A stretch of 13,199 nt of DNA from Prevotellaceae bacterium UBA3646 (lineage in GTDB: Bacteria; Bacteroidota; Bacteroidia; Bacteroidales; Bacteroidaceae), in NCBI GenBank assembly GCA_002373535.1, contig DFKL01000127.1, forward strand, positions 1 to 13,199, read 5' to 3'. Made by a program: the position numbers and the translations under genes. The notes below the pieces were generated by a model. The model did not search any database. It was not told the origin of the DNA and saw only the letters and a list, made by a program, of their open reading frames with translations. This document shows, one piece after another, positions 1-7,927 of this stretch. Numbering within the stretch: the stretch's first letter is position 1; each line of letters opens with the position of its first letter.

Positions 1-1825
1 CGAATCCTACGTCGCCGCATACGAGACGGTCCATAGGACGGGCTTTCTGCATGTCAGCCTTGACATCTTGTGTAGCCTTTAGCTGATCAGGTGTATCTTC
101 ATACAGGAATGATGCTTCCAGTTCGGTCTGCAGGTATGTGTCAGGACTGTATGCAAAGCCTTTTTCCGTCCGTCGTCGGCTATATAGTCTTATCAGGTCG
201 CGTGCTATATCCTTGATTTTAGTCTTGGTGCGTTCCTTAAGGCGCTCCCACGCTCCTGTTCCAAGTTTGCTTACGCGTGGCGGTGTACCTTCCTGACCTT
301 TGTATTTGCTTATTTTGTGGAGCGAGTGTATGCTGACATATATCACGCCACCTCCATCATAGTTGATGCGTATCTTCTCCACCATTTTGTCTCCCTCTGG
401 TATGCTTATAAGGCCTCCAAAGCGACCAATGCCATGGTCGATGTGGACAACGTAGTCACCAGGTTGAAATTGCTGTATCTCCTTGAGCGTGAGCGCCATT
501 TTTCCACGCCTGGCCTTGTCGCTTCGCAAATTGTATTTATGGAATCTGTCAAAGATCTGGTGGTCTGTAAACACAACTGCCTTACGGTCATGGTCTACAA
601 ATCCCTGATGGAGTGTACGTGAAACCGGTATGAAATCAACTCCTGCGTCTATGTCATGAAAGATACTTTCCAGACGATCGGTCTGTTTCTGACTGTCTGC
701 CAGTATGTAGATGGTATAGTTCCCGTCCTGGTAGCGTTTGATCTCGGTAGTCAGGAGATCGAAATTCTTGTGAAAAAGAGGTTGAGGAACTATGTTAAAC
801 TGAAGGTTCGTCTTTTCTCTGATTATTTCTTTATTATCAGAGTAATGGCTGTTTTTCAACAGTATCGTATTGAAGTTTGCCAGATTATGCGCAAATGTCT
901 CTGGCTGGCATAGCACCTGCTCTTTGTCCAAATGCAAGCTTTCCTCTTTTGCGACAATCTCGGCGCTCATGCCGAATCCTTCTTCCCAGATTCTCTCTAT
1001 CTCGTCTGTGAGGAATGTCCTGTCGCGCATGACTATTCGTGTGTCTTGTGGCAGGAAGTTCAGTATCGAGGTGTGTCGGCCGTTAAGGTCAAATAGTTCT
1101 GGCACTATTTGTATTTCGGAGAGATTGTCTATACTAAGCTGGTTTTCAACGTCGAATGTGCGGATAGAGTCTATCTCGTCACCGAAGAAATCTATGCGGT
1201 ATGGGTGTTCGCACGAGAAACTATATACGTCAACCAGTGAGCCACGTACTGCAAACTGTCCCGGTTCGTATACATAGTCAGTGCGATGAAAGCCCAGCTG
1301 GACCAATGTCTTCTGGATATCACTGATGTCTGTGTTTTGTCCTCTATGTAAAGATAAGGTATTGGTGGTTAGTTGTTCGCCTGAAACGACTTGTTCTGCC
1401 AGGGCGCTGGGATACGTTACGACAAATAGGGGACGTTTGCCAGTGGACAGGCGTGTCAGAGTGTCTGTACGGAGAATCTCGTTTGCAGCATCGCGCTGTC
1501 CGTATCTTACAGCCCGTCGGAAACTGCTGGGAAGGAAACACAAACCCTCTGCGTGGCTGGCCGGATTTGTCAGTTTAGTATTTAGAATTTGATTCAGGTC
1601 ATTATAGAAGTATCCGGCTTGTTCCTCGTCGTCCATCACAAAGAGGTATGGATGAGAGAGAGCCTCAGGACATGCTGTTACTAAAGCGCCGAAAGCCATG
1701 GGAGCCGAACTGGCATATAGTCCTGTTAACGTTATTTCTTTTTGGCTGTTGGTAACGAGCAGACGTCCCAAAGCTTTTATCTTAGGACTCCGTGCGTATA
1801 GGGACTGTAGTTCCTGTATTTCCAT
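1..1825 (-). CDS. mfd: Transcription-repair coupling factor Mfd, N-terminal 608 codons (3' end outside window)
   Basis: Mfd is a cytoplasmic DNA translocase that removes RNA polymerase stalled at lesions and recruits UvrA. I translated the minus strand from the ATG at 1825 to the window edge and found no stop or frameshift in 608 codons. The first ~450 residues correspond in position to the UvrB-like and linker domains. A CarD-like RNA-polymerase-interacting domain starts near residue 453 (FQPGDYVVHIDHGIGRFGG) and runs to about 550. The visible end is MDRLVCGDVGF, the beginning of the translocase Walker A motif (GDVGFGKTEVA in the family). Family members are about 1,100-1,150 aa, so roughly half is missing. 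The start is well fixed: the frame upstream of ATG 1825 meets TAA six codons earlier. It is divergent from the glycosyltransferase at 1940. Identification is firm. Confidence 0.96.
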   Translation of the reverse strand, partial: MEIQELQSLYARSPKIKALGRLLVTNSQKEITLTGLYASSAPMAFGALVTACPEALSHPYLFVMDDEEQAGYFYNDLNQILNTKLTNPASHAEGLCFLPSSFRRAVRYGQRDAANEILRTDTLTRLSTGKRPLFVVTYPSALAEQVVSGEQLTTNTLSLHRGQNTDISDIQKTLVQLGFHRTDYVYEPGQFAVRGSLVDVYSFSCEHPYRIDFFGDEIDSIRTFDVENQLSIDNLSEIQIVPELFDLNGRHTSILNFLPQDTRIVMRDRTFLTDEIERIWEEGFGMSAEIVAKEESLHLDKEQVLCQPETFAHNLANFNTILLKNSHYSDNKEIIREKTNLQFNIVPQPLFHKNFDLLTTEIKRYQDGNYTIYILADSQKQTDRLESIFHDIDAGVDFIPVSRTLHQGFVDHDRKAVVFTDHQIFDRFHKYNLRSDKARRGKMALTLKEIQQFQPGDYVVHIDHGIGRFGGLISIPEGDKMVEKIRINYDGGGVIYVSIHSLHKISKYKGQEGTPPRVSKLGTGAWERLKERTKTKIKDIARDLIRLYSRRRTEKGFAYSPDTYLQTELEASFLYEDTPDQLKATQDVKADMQKARPMDRLVCGDVGF

Positions 1826-1835
1826 AAAACGGTTG

Positions 1836-1843
1836 CAAATTTA
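1836..1843 (-). promoter_or_regulatory. Bacteroidota -7 promoter element for mfd
   Basis: Read on the minus strand this is TAAATTTG, an exact match to the Bacteroidota -7 consensus TAnnTTTG. Only 10 nt separate it from the mfd ATG, so the transcript would have almost no leader. No good TTTG -33 element lies 19-21 bp upstream, so the call rests on the -7 box and its position. Confidence 0.5.
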
Positions 1844-1886
1844 CGAAAAATCATAGAAAAAAGCGCTATATCAAATTTTTATTGCT

Positions 1887-1894
1887 TATTTTTG
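1887..1894 (+). promoter_or_regulatory. Possible -7 promoter element for the glycosyltransferase/pyrC unit
   Basis: TATTTTTG fits TAnnTTTG and lies 45 nt upstream of the ATG at 1940, a plausible leader length. The region is AT-rich, so a chance match is possible, and no TTTG -33 element is visible at the expected distance. Confidence 0.4.
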
Positions 1895-1939
1895 TGGTGT
1901 GAAAGCTGATTCGATATAAAACATTTTAAATTTCCGACA

Positions 1940-2671
1940 ATGAAGAGCGACAGCATAATCATAATTCCAACTTACAACGAAAAAGAGAATATCGAAGCTA
2001 TTATCCGTGCCATCAACGACCTGGACAAGGATTTTGACATATTGGTTATTGATGATGGAAGTCCGGATGGTACAGCCTCTATTGTAAAAGGTTTGATGGA
2101 GGAAGAATTTTCCGGGCGTCTGCATATTATTGAACGTAGGGGCAAGCAAGGTCTTGGGACAGCATATATTACAGGATTCAAGTGGGCTATAGAGCAGAAG
2201 TATGATTACATCTTCGAGATGGATGCCGATTTCAGCCATGCTCCTGCAGACTTGCTGCGTCTTTATTCCGCATGTCACGACGATGGCTACGACGTTTCTG
2301 TCGGCAGCAGGTATATTACTGGCGTGAATGTCGTAAACTGGCCCATAGGACGTGTGCTGATGTCCTATTACGCGAGTGCATACGTTCGCACCGTCTTGGG
2401 CATAAAACTGCGGGATACTACTGCTGGTTTTGTATGTTGGAAACGTAAGGTGTTGGAGACCATATCGCTGGATGATGTCCGATTCAAGGGATATGCTTTC
2501 CAGATCGAGATGAAATATACGGCTTTGAGACTCGGATTCAAGATTAAGGAGGTTCCTGTGGTGTTTGTGAATCGCGAGCTTGGAACGAGCAAGATGTCAG
2601 GTGGTATATTTGGCGAAGCTTTCTTCGGAGTAATGAGACTTCGTTTTACGAAATTCAAGAGGAGGGGATAG
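1940..2671 (+). CDS. Polyprenol monophosphomannose synthase-like family 2 glycosyltransferase (DPM1 type)
   Basis: The 243-aa protein resembles dolichyl-phosphate mannose synthase, which transfers mannose from GDP-mannose to a polyprenyl phosphate at the cytoplasmic face of the membrane. It has the GT-A fold landmarks in order: IIIPTYNEKENIEAII (residues 6-22), ILVIDDGSPDGTA (34-46), the metal-binding DAD in FEMDADFSHAP (D95, D97) and GSRYITG (about 122-128). The C-terminus is basic (FTKFKRRG) and there is no C-terminal transmembrane domain, so it is the short soluble/peripheral form. It starts at the first ATG after the divergent promoter region and is followed 26 bp later by pyrC, suggesting co-transcription. 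The exact sugar and acceptor are inferred from family. Mannose-phosphate-polyprenol could feed protein or envelope glycosylation. Confidence 0.88.
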   Translation: MKSDSIIIIPTYNEKENIEAIIRAINDLDKDFDILVIDDGSPDGTASIVKGLMEEEFSGRLHIIERRGKQGLGTAYITGFKWAIEQKYDYIFEMDADFSHAPADLLRLYSACHDDGYDVSVGSRYITGVNVVNWPIGRVLMSYYASAYVRTVLGIKLRDTTAGFVCWKRKVLETISLDDVRFKGYAFQIEMKYTALRLGFKIKEVPVVFVNRELGTSKMSGGIFGEAFFGVMRLRFTKFKRRG

Positions 2672-2697
2672 GTTTCTCTTTCCATAATTGCCTGCCG

Positions 2698-4032
2698 ATG
2701 ATTATCAAGGGAGCAACCATCGTAAACGAAGGAAAGGAAAGGGTAGGGGACGTCTTGGTCCGCGATGGCATTATCACGCAGGTTTCCAGTTCTTTGGACA
2801 TAGTCGGAGAGAATGTCGTAGATGCAAGTGGATGCTATCTGCTGCCAGGCGTCATAGACGACCATGTTCATTTCCGCGAGCCAGGAATGACTCACAAGGC
2901 AGACATGCACACCGAGAGCATGGCTGCTGTTGCAGGAGGAGTCACCAGTGTACTGGACATGCCTAATGTAATTCCCCAGACGACTACACATGCGTTATGG
3001 GAGCAACGAATGCAACTTGCAGAGAGACACATGCACTGCAACTACGGCTTCTTTATCGGTGCCACGGATTCCAATATTGACGAGATATTAAAACTGCCCG
3101 TCGAACAATATCCTGGAGTTAAGCTCTTTATGGGAAGCAGTACTGGTAATATGCTGGTAGACAGCTACGAATCACTGGTTAAGATATTCAACAAATCCCC
3201 TAAAATCATAATGGCTCACTGTGAAGATACGGCAACTGTCAACCACAATATGAAAATAGCACAGGAGCAGCATGGCGATGACCCTGATATCATATACCAT
3301 TCTTATATACGTAGCCGCGAGGCCTGCATCACAAGCAGTTCACTGGCGGCAAGGCTGGCAAGGGAAACAGGTGCCAGGTTGCACATAGCCCATATTTCGA
3401 CTGCAGAAGAACTGGAACTTGTTGACTGCTCTACCAACTTGGATCTGTCAGTCGGTCCACGTGTTACAGGCGAAGCTTGTATTGCACATCTCATATATAC
3501 GCAGCAGGATTACAATCGTCTCGGGACAAAGATTAAGTGTAATCCTTCAATTAAACATAATTCTGACCGTAATGCATTACGTAAAGCCCTTACAGACGGT
3601 AGGATAGCCGTAGTGGGAACAGATCATGCACCGCATCTTCTAAGTGAAAAATCAGGCGGTGCACGTTCTGCCGTAAGTGGAATGCCTATGGTTCAGTTCT
3701 CGTTGATATCAATGCTTGATTTGGTGGATGGCGGTATCCTCACTATGACGCGGCTTGTTGACCTTATGTGTCACAATCCTGCAAAATTGTTTGGTATACA
3801 GGATCGCGGATTTATTCGTGAGGGTATGCACGCAGATATTGTACTCGTAAAGCCGACATCAGCTTACCGTCTGTCCAAGGATTCGATTCTGAGCAAGTGC
3901 GGTTGGTCGCCACGCGAGAATGACGAATTCCATTGGAAAGTCTCCAAGACTTACATCTCCGGAAATCTCGTGTACGATGGGAATAAGGTTGATACATCAT
4001 TCCATGGCAGTGCACTGAGATTTTGCAATTGA
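2698..4032 (+). CDS. pyrC: Dihydroorotase (class I type)
   Basis: Dihydroorotase cyclises N-carbamoyl-aspartate to dihydroorotate in de novo pyrimidine synthesis. The 444-aa length is usual for the long class I enzymes. Zinc and catalytic positions are visible: DDHVHFREPG with H56 and H58, the probable carboxylated lysine K142 in GVKLFMGSSTGN, H174 in IIMAHCED, H232 in LHIAHIST, and catalytic D309 in VVGTDHAPH. The substrate-loop region reads EACIAHLIY and KCNPSIK, somewhat diverged from the usual PHHL and CNPPLR forms, but all metal ligands are present. The ATG at 2698 begins directly with the typical amidohydrolase first strand (MIIKGATIV). It lies 26 bp after the glycosyltransferase and probably shares its transcript. 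It converges on nspC. The 113 bp between them (4033-4145) are AT-rich and show no clear hairpin plus T-run terminator. Confidence 0.93.
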   Translation: MIIKGATIVNEGKERVGDVLVRDGIITQVSSSLDIVGENVVDASGCYLLPGVIDDHVHFREPGMTHKADMHTESMAAVAGGVTSVLDMPNVIPQTTTHALWEQRMQLAERHMHCNYGFFIGATDSNIDEILKLPVEQYPGVKLFMGSSTGNMLVDSYESLVKIFNKSPKIIMAHCEDTATVNHNMKIAQEQHGDDPDIIYHSYIRSREACITSSSLAARLARETGARLHIAHISTAEELELVDCSTNLDLSVGPRVTGEACIAHLIYTQQDYNRLGTKIKCNPSIKHNSDRNALRKALTDGRIAVVGTDHAPHLLSEKSGGARSAVSGMPMVQFSLISMLDLVDGGILTMTRLVDLMCHNPAKLFGIQDRGFIREGMHADIVLVKPTSAYRLSKDSILSKCGWSPRENDEFHWKVSKTYISGNLVYDGNKVDTSFHGSALRFCN

Positions 4033-4145
4033 CGGACGCTCTGATTATGAGGCATGAATAGTTGAAGCAATGTATTTTTAATAATGGTGATTATGTTTAG
4101 TTGCGTTTCTTCTTTTTCATTGGCCAGTTTTCAAAATATATTAAA

Positions 4146-5366
4146 TTAGTCCATTCTGTTCAGGTAGTCCTCGTATTGGAATTGTCTGAGTATTTCTCTC
4201 CTGCCATCCAGGTGTTTCAGTACAATTGACGGATGGTGTATTCCGTTGAACATGCAGGTCTTTACAGTTGTGTAATGGTTCATATCCTCCAGTACGATTT
4301 CTTCGCCAATCCGTAATTCGTGATCAAATATCCATGAGCTCATAAAATCGCCACTGAGACAACTGTTACCTCCCAGACGATAGCAATAGCCGGTAATCCT
4401 ACCGTCTTTATCCCTATAGTCGTCCTTGCAGGAAATCTCTCCTTCAGCATCTTCAATTGTCTCTGCACCCTGTACCTTTGGCCAATAAGGCATTTCAAGG
4501 CAGTCTGGCATGTGACATGTAAAGGACACATTCAGTATAGCCGTACGTATTCCCTGGTTTTCCACAATGTCCACGACGCTTGAGACAAGCGGCCCTGTCT
4601 GCCAGGCAAATGCACTGCCTGGTTCTATAATAATATGCAAGTGCGGATATTCGCTACGTAGTTCCTGCAGAGTCTTTACCAGTAACTCTACATTGTAGTC
4701 TTTGCGTGTCATCAGATGTCCGCCTCCAAGGTTAAGCCATTTAATACGAGAAAACCACTTGCCGAATTTTTTCTTTATATATATAAGGTTATCAACCAGG
4801 TCTTCTGCGGAACTTTCACAGTGACAATGGCAGTGGAAGCCTTCTATTTTGTCCAGGACGGAATCGGCATGCCGTTCAAGATCTTCTGCAATGACTCCAA
4901 AACGTGTCCCCGGAGCTGTGGGATTATACATATCAGTCTCTATATGAGAATGTTCAGGGTTAATTCGTATTCCACAGGAAATTCTCTGGCACTCCCCAGA
5001 TTTTCCTTTGTCAGAATTCCATTCCATTACATATGGCATGAAATGTTCTAACTGGCTTATGCTGTTGAATGTAATATGACTCGAGCAACGCATTGTTTCC
5101 TGGAATGTGTCATCTTCGTACGCAGGACTGTATGTATGTGCGTGAGAACCGAATTGTTCCAGTGCGAGACGAGCTTCGTATACACTGCTTGCCGTTGTAT
5201 TGCTGATATATTCCCGGAAGATGGGGAACGTCTTCCATAACGCATAGGCCTTGAAGGCAAGAATTACCTCTACCCCACCTCTTTCGGCAACATCCTTAAT
5301 TAACGAAAGGTTGCTGCGCAGCAACCTTTCGTCCAACAGATAATATGGCGTCTTTAGCTCTGTCAT
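4146..5366 (-). CDS. nspC: Carboxynorspermidine/carboxyspermidine decarboxylase
   Basis: NspC is a PLP-dependent, alanine-racemase-fold decarboxylase that makes spermidine or norspermidine from the carboxy-precursor in the aspartate-semialdehyde route used by many Bacteroidota. Visible landmarks are TPYYLLDERLL at the N-terminus, the PLP lysine in EVILAFKAYALWKTF (K39 from this start), SSVYEARLA, the histidine/cysteine-rich FHCHCHCESS, LNLGGGH, the phosphate-binding EPGSAF and the late active-site region GGNSCLSGDF. The protein is 406 aa, slightly longer than the usual ~380. The ATG at 5366 is preferred. An in-frame GTG two codons upstream (5372) is an alternative. Its start follows the PCMD gene's stop by 13 bp, so it is probably the last gene of that unit. 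The partner carboxyspermidine dehydrogenase is not in the window. Codons about 12-21 form a perfect 30-bp palindrome. Confidence 0.92.
   Translation of the reverse strand: MTELKTPYYLLDERLLRSNLSLIKDVAERGGVEVILAFKAYALWKTFPIFREYISNTTASSVYEARLALEQFGSHAHTYSPAYEDDTFQETMRCSSHITFNSISQLEHFMPYVMEWNSDKGKSGECQRISCGIRINPEHSHIETDMYNPTAPGTRFGVIAEDLERHADSVLDKIEGFHCHCHCESSAEDLVDNLIYIKKKFGKWFSRIKWLNLGGGHLMTRKDYNVELLVKTLQELRSEYPHLHIIIEPGSAFAWQTGPLVSSVVDIVENQGIRTAILNVSFTCHMPDCLEMPYWPKVQGAETIEDAEGEISCKDDYRDKDGRITGYCYRLGGNSCLSGDFMSSWIFDHELRIGEEIVLEDMNHYTTVKTCMFNGIHHPSIVLKHLDGRREILRQFQYEDYLNRMD
5303..5332. repeat. Perfect 30-bp spacerless palindrome inside nspC
   Basis: The left arm ACGAAAGGTTGCTGC is followed immediately by its exact reverse complement, GCAGCAACCTTTCGT, with no mismatch and no spacer. 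The next base pair outward (A/C) breaks symmetry. It lies 34 nt inside nspC and encodes the conserved-looking ERLLRSNLS segment. An 8-bp palindrome TTAATTAA (5296-5303) abuts it. In mRNA it could fold into a strong hairpin of about 13 pairs. There is no T-run on either side, so it does not look like an intrinsic terminator. I saw no second copy in the window. Confidence 0.95.
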
Positions 5367-5379
5367 TATCACAAATTGA

Positions 5380-6330
5380 TTAGTAAACCCACTTTACGTT
5401 ATCAACCCACAGTGTCGTACCTTCACTGCCGACGTATGCGCCTCCATAGCTGCTGTCAAACTTGATAATGGCATGTGTGGGAGTTGCATTCTCGTCAGCC
5501 CAGCCGTCTTCCTTTATTGCAACCTGCTTTCCTTTGGAGTTTGTCGTGTAGAATGCCTCTGCCCCGTTCAGCAATCCCATGTAAGACCTGTAGAAACTCT
5601 TACCGGTTATATTTCCATAGTTCAATTCAAATGTCTTGCCGTTTACCCAGCCTGTGCTGCTCGAAAAACGCATACGGAATGTGGCCACACGCTTGGCTGT
5701 GACATTGCCATTGTCATCCTCGCTACGCTGCTGAAGCAATACGATAACCTCCGGCATATCCTTGCCGGGTACGACCTGTTCCTTGGAAAACCCGTTCTTA
5801 CGCACACGGTTAGGCTCGCCGGACAGTTGTACCTTATAGTCAAACTTTATAGCGCGTGGACGTTTGGTGAAAGGAATGCCGACACTCATCTTGCCCATAG
5901 GGTTCTTTGTAGAAGTTATTGGCTCTATCATCTGTCCGGTAAACAGACTTCCGCTTGCCAGGACCTTGATATTTATCATCCCGAGAGCCTTGACCTTTTC
6001 TATGTGTGTATATAGCTTTGCACATGAACCGCCGGCATGCTCGTCACGAAAAACACTTGCATTAGTTTTCTGTACCCCGCTGACCTTGGCATACACGTTG
6101 CTTGTGGCCCATGGCGAACCACCCTGATTGGTATACGCCTTGTTTCCTGTCCAGTGTGCCGTAGGCCCTATTTCCATAAGGGCTTTCATTTTTCCGCCAA
6201 TTATAGCACTCTCCTTGATGTCGCGTTGGATCCAATGTTCAAAGTTGCCATATTTTACCAGTTCCTCCTGGGCAAATGCCTGCGAAGTCAGACACAAAGC
6301 AGATACGGCTAATAAATTTCTCAGTTTCAT
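5380..6330 (-). CDS. Secreted PCMD-like (putative carbohydrate metabolism domain) protein
   Basis: This is a 316-aa exported protein. The first ~20 residues (MKLRNLLAVSALCLTSQAFA, then QEE) are a clear type I signal peptide without a lipobox cysteine near the cleavage site. The mature part resembles the PCMD family (PF13201) of Bacteroidota: an early NFEHW segment, HAGGSCAKLYT, then LASGSLFTGQM, a beta-rich FDYKVQLSG section, and a C-terminal TLWVDNVKWVY strand. The family has a jelly-roll-like, carbohydrate-binding flavour, but no enzymatic activity is established from sequence and I saw no catalytic motif. It lies 56 bp downstream of the outer-membrane barrel gene and 13 bp upstream of nspC on the same strand. 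A-rich sequence precedes the ATG, as usual for Bacteroidota initiation. Family assignment is moderately sure; role is unknown. Confidence 0.72.
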   Translation of the reverse strand: MKLRNLLAVSALCLTSQAFAQEELVKYGNFEHWIQRDIKESAIIGGKMKALMEIGPTAHWTGNKAYTNQGGSPWATSNVYAKVSGVQKTNASVFRDEHAGGSCAKLYTHIEKVKALGMINIKVLASGSLFTGQMIEPITSTKNPMGKMSVGIPFTKRPRAIKFDYKVQLSGEPNRVRKNGFSKEQVVPGKDMPEVIVLLQQRSEDDNGNVTAKRVATFRMRFSSSTGWVNGKTFELNYGNITGKSFYRSYMGLLNGAEAFYTTNSKGKQVAIKEDGWADENATPTHAIIKFDSSYGGAYVGSEGTTLWVDNVKWVY

Positions 6331-6386
6331 TATTTATATTTTCTTTAAACTCGTTTGGATATAAATTAATATTATCGTCAGTCCGA

Positions 6387-7823
6387 TCAGAATGCTTCGC
6401 CAAAATTGAACACAAATGTACCTCCATGTTTTGTAAAACCATAGTCAAGGCGCACATTCATTCTGGGCTTAAACTCCCATCGTATGCCAAAACCATAATT
6501 GGGCAGTGTTTCTTTCCAATAGATATGGTCAAAGTCGTGGAAGACATTGATCATACCGACCCATGCGGCCACACCAAGACGCCACTTGATGCGTTGGCGT
6601 AACTCAAGCTGAGTCTCCATGACATTGTTGTCACGATATTGACCAAAGAAATAACCGCGCCCCATCCCCTGGAAGCCTGTGCTTGCAAGACGTGTCCAGG
6701 GAACGAAATCAGAGCCGTAGTTAAACTGCCCATGTACCTGAAATGCCATAACGCATTTTGTCCACAGATTTGTATAGTTGCTGTACTTTATGTCAGTCTT
6801 CCAGAAACTGTATTTGTTGATTCCGGGGACGAAATACACATGCTGTAAACGGAAATAATGACCGCGATAGGCATTCATGGCAAAATCACGACTGTCGTAT
6901 GTGAGACTAAGTCCAAGACCAGTTGTTGCCAGACTCTGAGGCTGAACCTCACCTGTAGGAGTCGTCAGGTATGTTTTCATCAAATCTTCTTTATCATAGG
7001 TCTTGCCATTGATTTCAATTTCACCCTTCTCATACTTGAAGGTATTGGTGTAAAGGAAATCAAGTTTTGGACCTATATACAAATTCTTGGCTAACTTCCA
7101 GGTAAAGTCTCCGTCAAGCATAAATACAAACTGTTTGAATTCCAAAGGTTTGTTATTTTCTGCTGCTTCATATCCATCAATAATGTTTCCTTCCGCATCA
7201 CGTCCACCCCAATATGCCGATGGATAGTGCGTAAGGCTTAATTCGTAGTTCCATCGATGCTTGTCATGCTTCATGAAATTATGTCCCTCTACGCCTATTA
7301 CGGCCATACCCTTGACACTGAACTGAAAAAACAAGCTCATTACACTTTTCTGCAGTGTCTTGTCGCTGCGGTCAAAACTGTACAGTGCTGTGTAACCACC
7401 GCCAAATGCAAAACTTGTGTTAGCATTGTATGCAGGGCCGACTATGAAACTGCCGTCAAACTTCTTCTCTTCATGCCGTGTCGTATTGTTCAGGTAGTTA
7501 TACAACATGTAGAACGGCTTCCATATCTTGTGCTTTGGAATCTTGTATACACGTTTTTGTCCGGTTACAGAATCTATGACGATACTATCCCTCTTCATAC
7601 TCTGCAAAGACGGTGCTTGTCCGGCATGGATGTCCATATACGGAGTCTCCAGCTTGGGTTCCGGCAACGAGACAATCCTGTCTGCCACCGAGCCATTGCC
7701 GGTTACAGTCACCGGCGACGTAAGATTATTTTCCCCTTCTGGTGAAACCACTGTCTCCACATTTTCTGCGACAGATAGCATCGTAGCAGCAAACAAAGAT
7801 AGCAGCAGCAAATGTCTTTTCAT
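6387..7823 (-). CDS. BamA/TamA-like (Omp85/D15 barrel) outer-membrane protein without obvious POTRA repeats
   Basis: This 478-aa protein starts with a signal peptide (MKRHLLLLSLFAATMLSVA), followed by a ~90-residue low-complexity region and then a beta-barrel. Barrel features include alternating aromatic strands, a GPAYNANTSFAFGGGYTALYSF segment, LGLSLTYDSRDFAMNAYRGHYF (typical of the Omp85 barrel), GMGRGYFFGQYRDNNV and a last strand ending in aromatic F (TFVFNFGEAF). It resembles the surface-antigen/D15 domain of BamA/TamA proteins but is far shorter than BamA and shows no room for several POTRA domains. It is therefore probably a stand-alone barrel of unknown substrate. A longer reading frame extends to 7934, but it would overlap the promoter and lacks a signal peptide at its start, so ATG 7823 is chosen. 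It is first in the unit with the PCMD gene and nspC. Confidence 0.72.
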   Translation of the reverse strand: MKRHLLLLSLFAATMLSVAENVETVVSPEGENNLTSPVTVTGNGSVADRIVSLPEPKLETPYMDIHAGQAPSLQSMKRDSIVIDSVTGQKRVYKIPKHKIWKPFYMLYNYLNNTTRHEEKKFDGSFIVGPAYNANTSFAFGGGYTALYSFDRSDKTLQKSVMSLFFQFSVKGMAVIGVEGHNFMKHDKHRWNYELSLTHYPSAYWGGRDAEGNIIDGYEAAENNKPLEFKQFVFMLDGDFTWKLAKNLYIGPKLDFLYTNTFKYEKGEIEINGKTYDKEDLMKTYLTTPTGEVQPQSLATTGLGLSLTYDSRDFAMNAYRGHYFRLQHVYFVPGINKYSFWKTDIKYSNYTNLWTKCVMAFQVHGQFNYGSDFVPWTRLASTGFQGMGRGYFFGQYRDNNVMETQLELRQRIKWRLGVAAWVGMINVFHDFDHIYWKETLPNYGFGIRWEFKPRMNVRLDYGFTKHGGTFVFNFGEAF

Positions 7824-7868
7824 AGTCTGTTTGTGGTATAAATTATACTTAATGTTCCTAATTGCCCG

Positions 7869-7876
7869 CAAAGGTA
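7869..7876 (-). promoter_or_regulatory. Bacteroidota -7 promoter element for the outer-membrane barrel/PCMD/nspC unit
   Basis: On the minus strand this reads TACCTTTG, an exact TAnnTTTG match, 45 nt upstream of the ATG at 7823. A TTG -33 element at the right distance is not visible. The position in a divergent intergenic region supports the call. Confidence 0.6.
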
Positions 7877-7896
7877 TGAAAAAATCCGTATATAAC

Positions 7897-7911
7897 TTGC
7901 TACATAAGCAA
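7897..7911. repeat. Short inverted repeat in the divergent fbp/barrel promoter region
   Basis: TTGCT and AGCAA flank a 5-base spacer (ACATA), giving a dyad-symmetric site. Its left arm contains the TTG -33 element of the fbp promoter and the site lies upstream of the opposite promoter, so a bound regulator could affect both directions. The arms are only 5 bp, so chance is possible. Confidence 0.4.
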
Positions 7912-7927
7912 TAATATAGTACTTTTG
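7897..7927 (+). promoter_or_regulatory. fbp: Promoter for the fbp/pseudouridine synthase/LuxR unit
   Basis: The TTG at 7897-7899 is separated by 20 bp from TACTTTTG at 7920-7927. This matches both halves of the Bacteroidota promoter (TTG/TTTG at -33, TAnnTTTG at -7) with normal spacing. The predicted leader to the ATG at 7968 is about 30-35 nt. This is the best promoter in the window. Confidence 0.7.

Noticed and set aside
2368..2991. 207-codon minus-strand frame spanning the end of the glycosyltransferase and start of pyrC
   Set aside because: It crosses two well-supported genes in antisense and matches nothing recognisable.
4033..4145. Bidirectional terminator between pyrC and nspC
   Set aside because: AT-rich, but I found no inverted repeat of useful length followed by a T-run.
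5303..5332. Palindrome as an intrinsic terminator
   Set aside because: No T-run follows it in either direction and it lies within coding sequence 34 nt after the start codon.
5473..6015. 180-codon plus-strand frame across the PCMD gene
   Set aside because: It is antisense to a gene with a signal peptide and family motifs; the translation has no domain and an odd composition.
7693..7711. GCCGGT/ACCGGC inverted repeat within the barrel gene
   Set aside because: Only 6-bp arms with a 7-base loop in coding sequence; expected by chance in a window this size.
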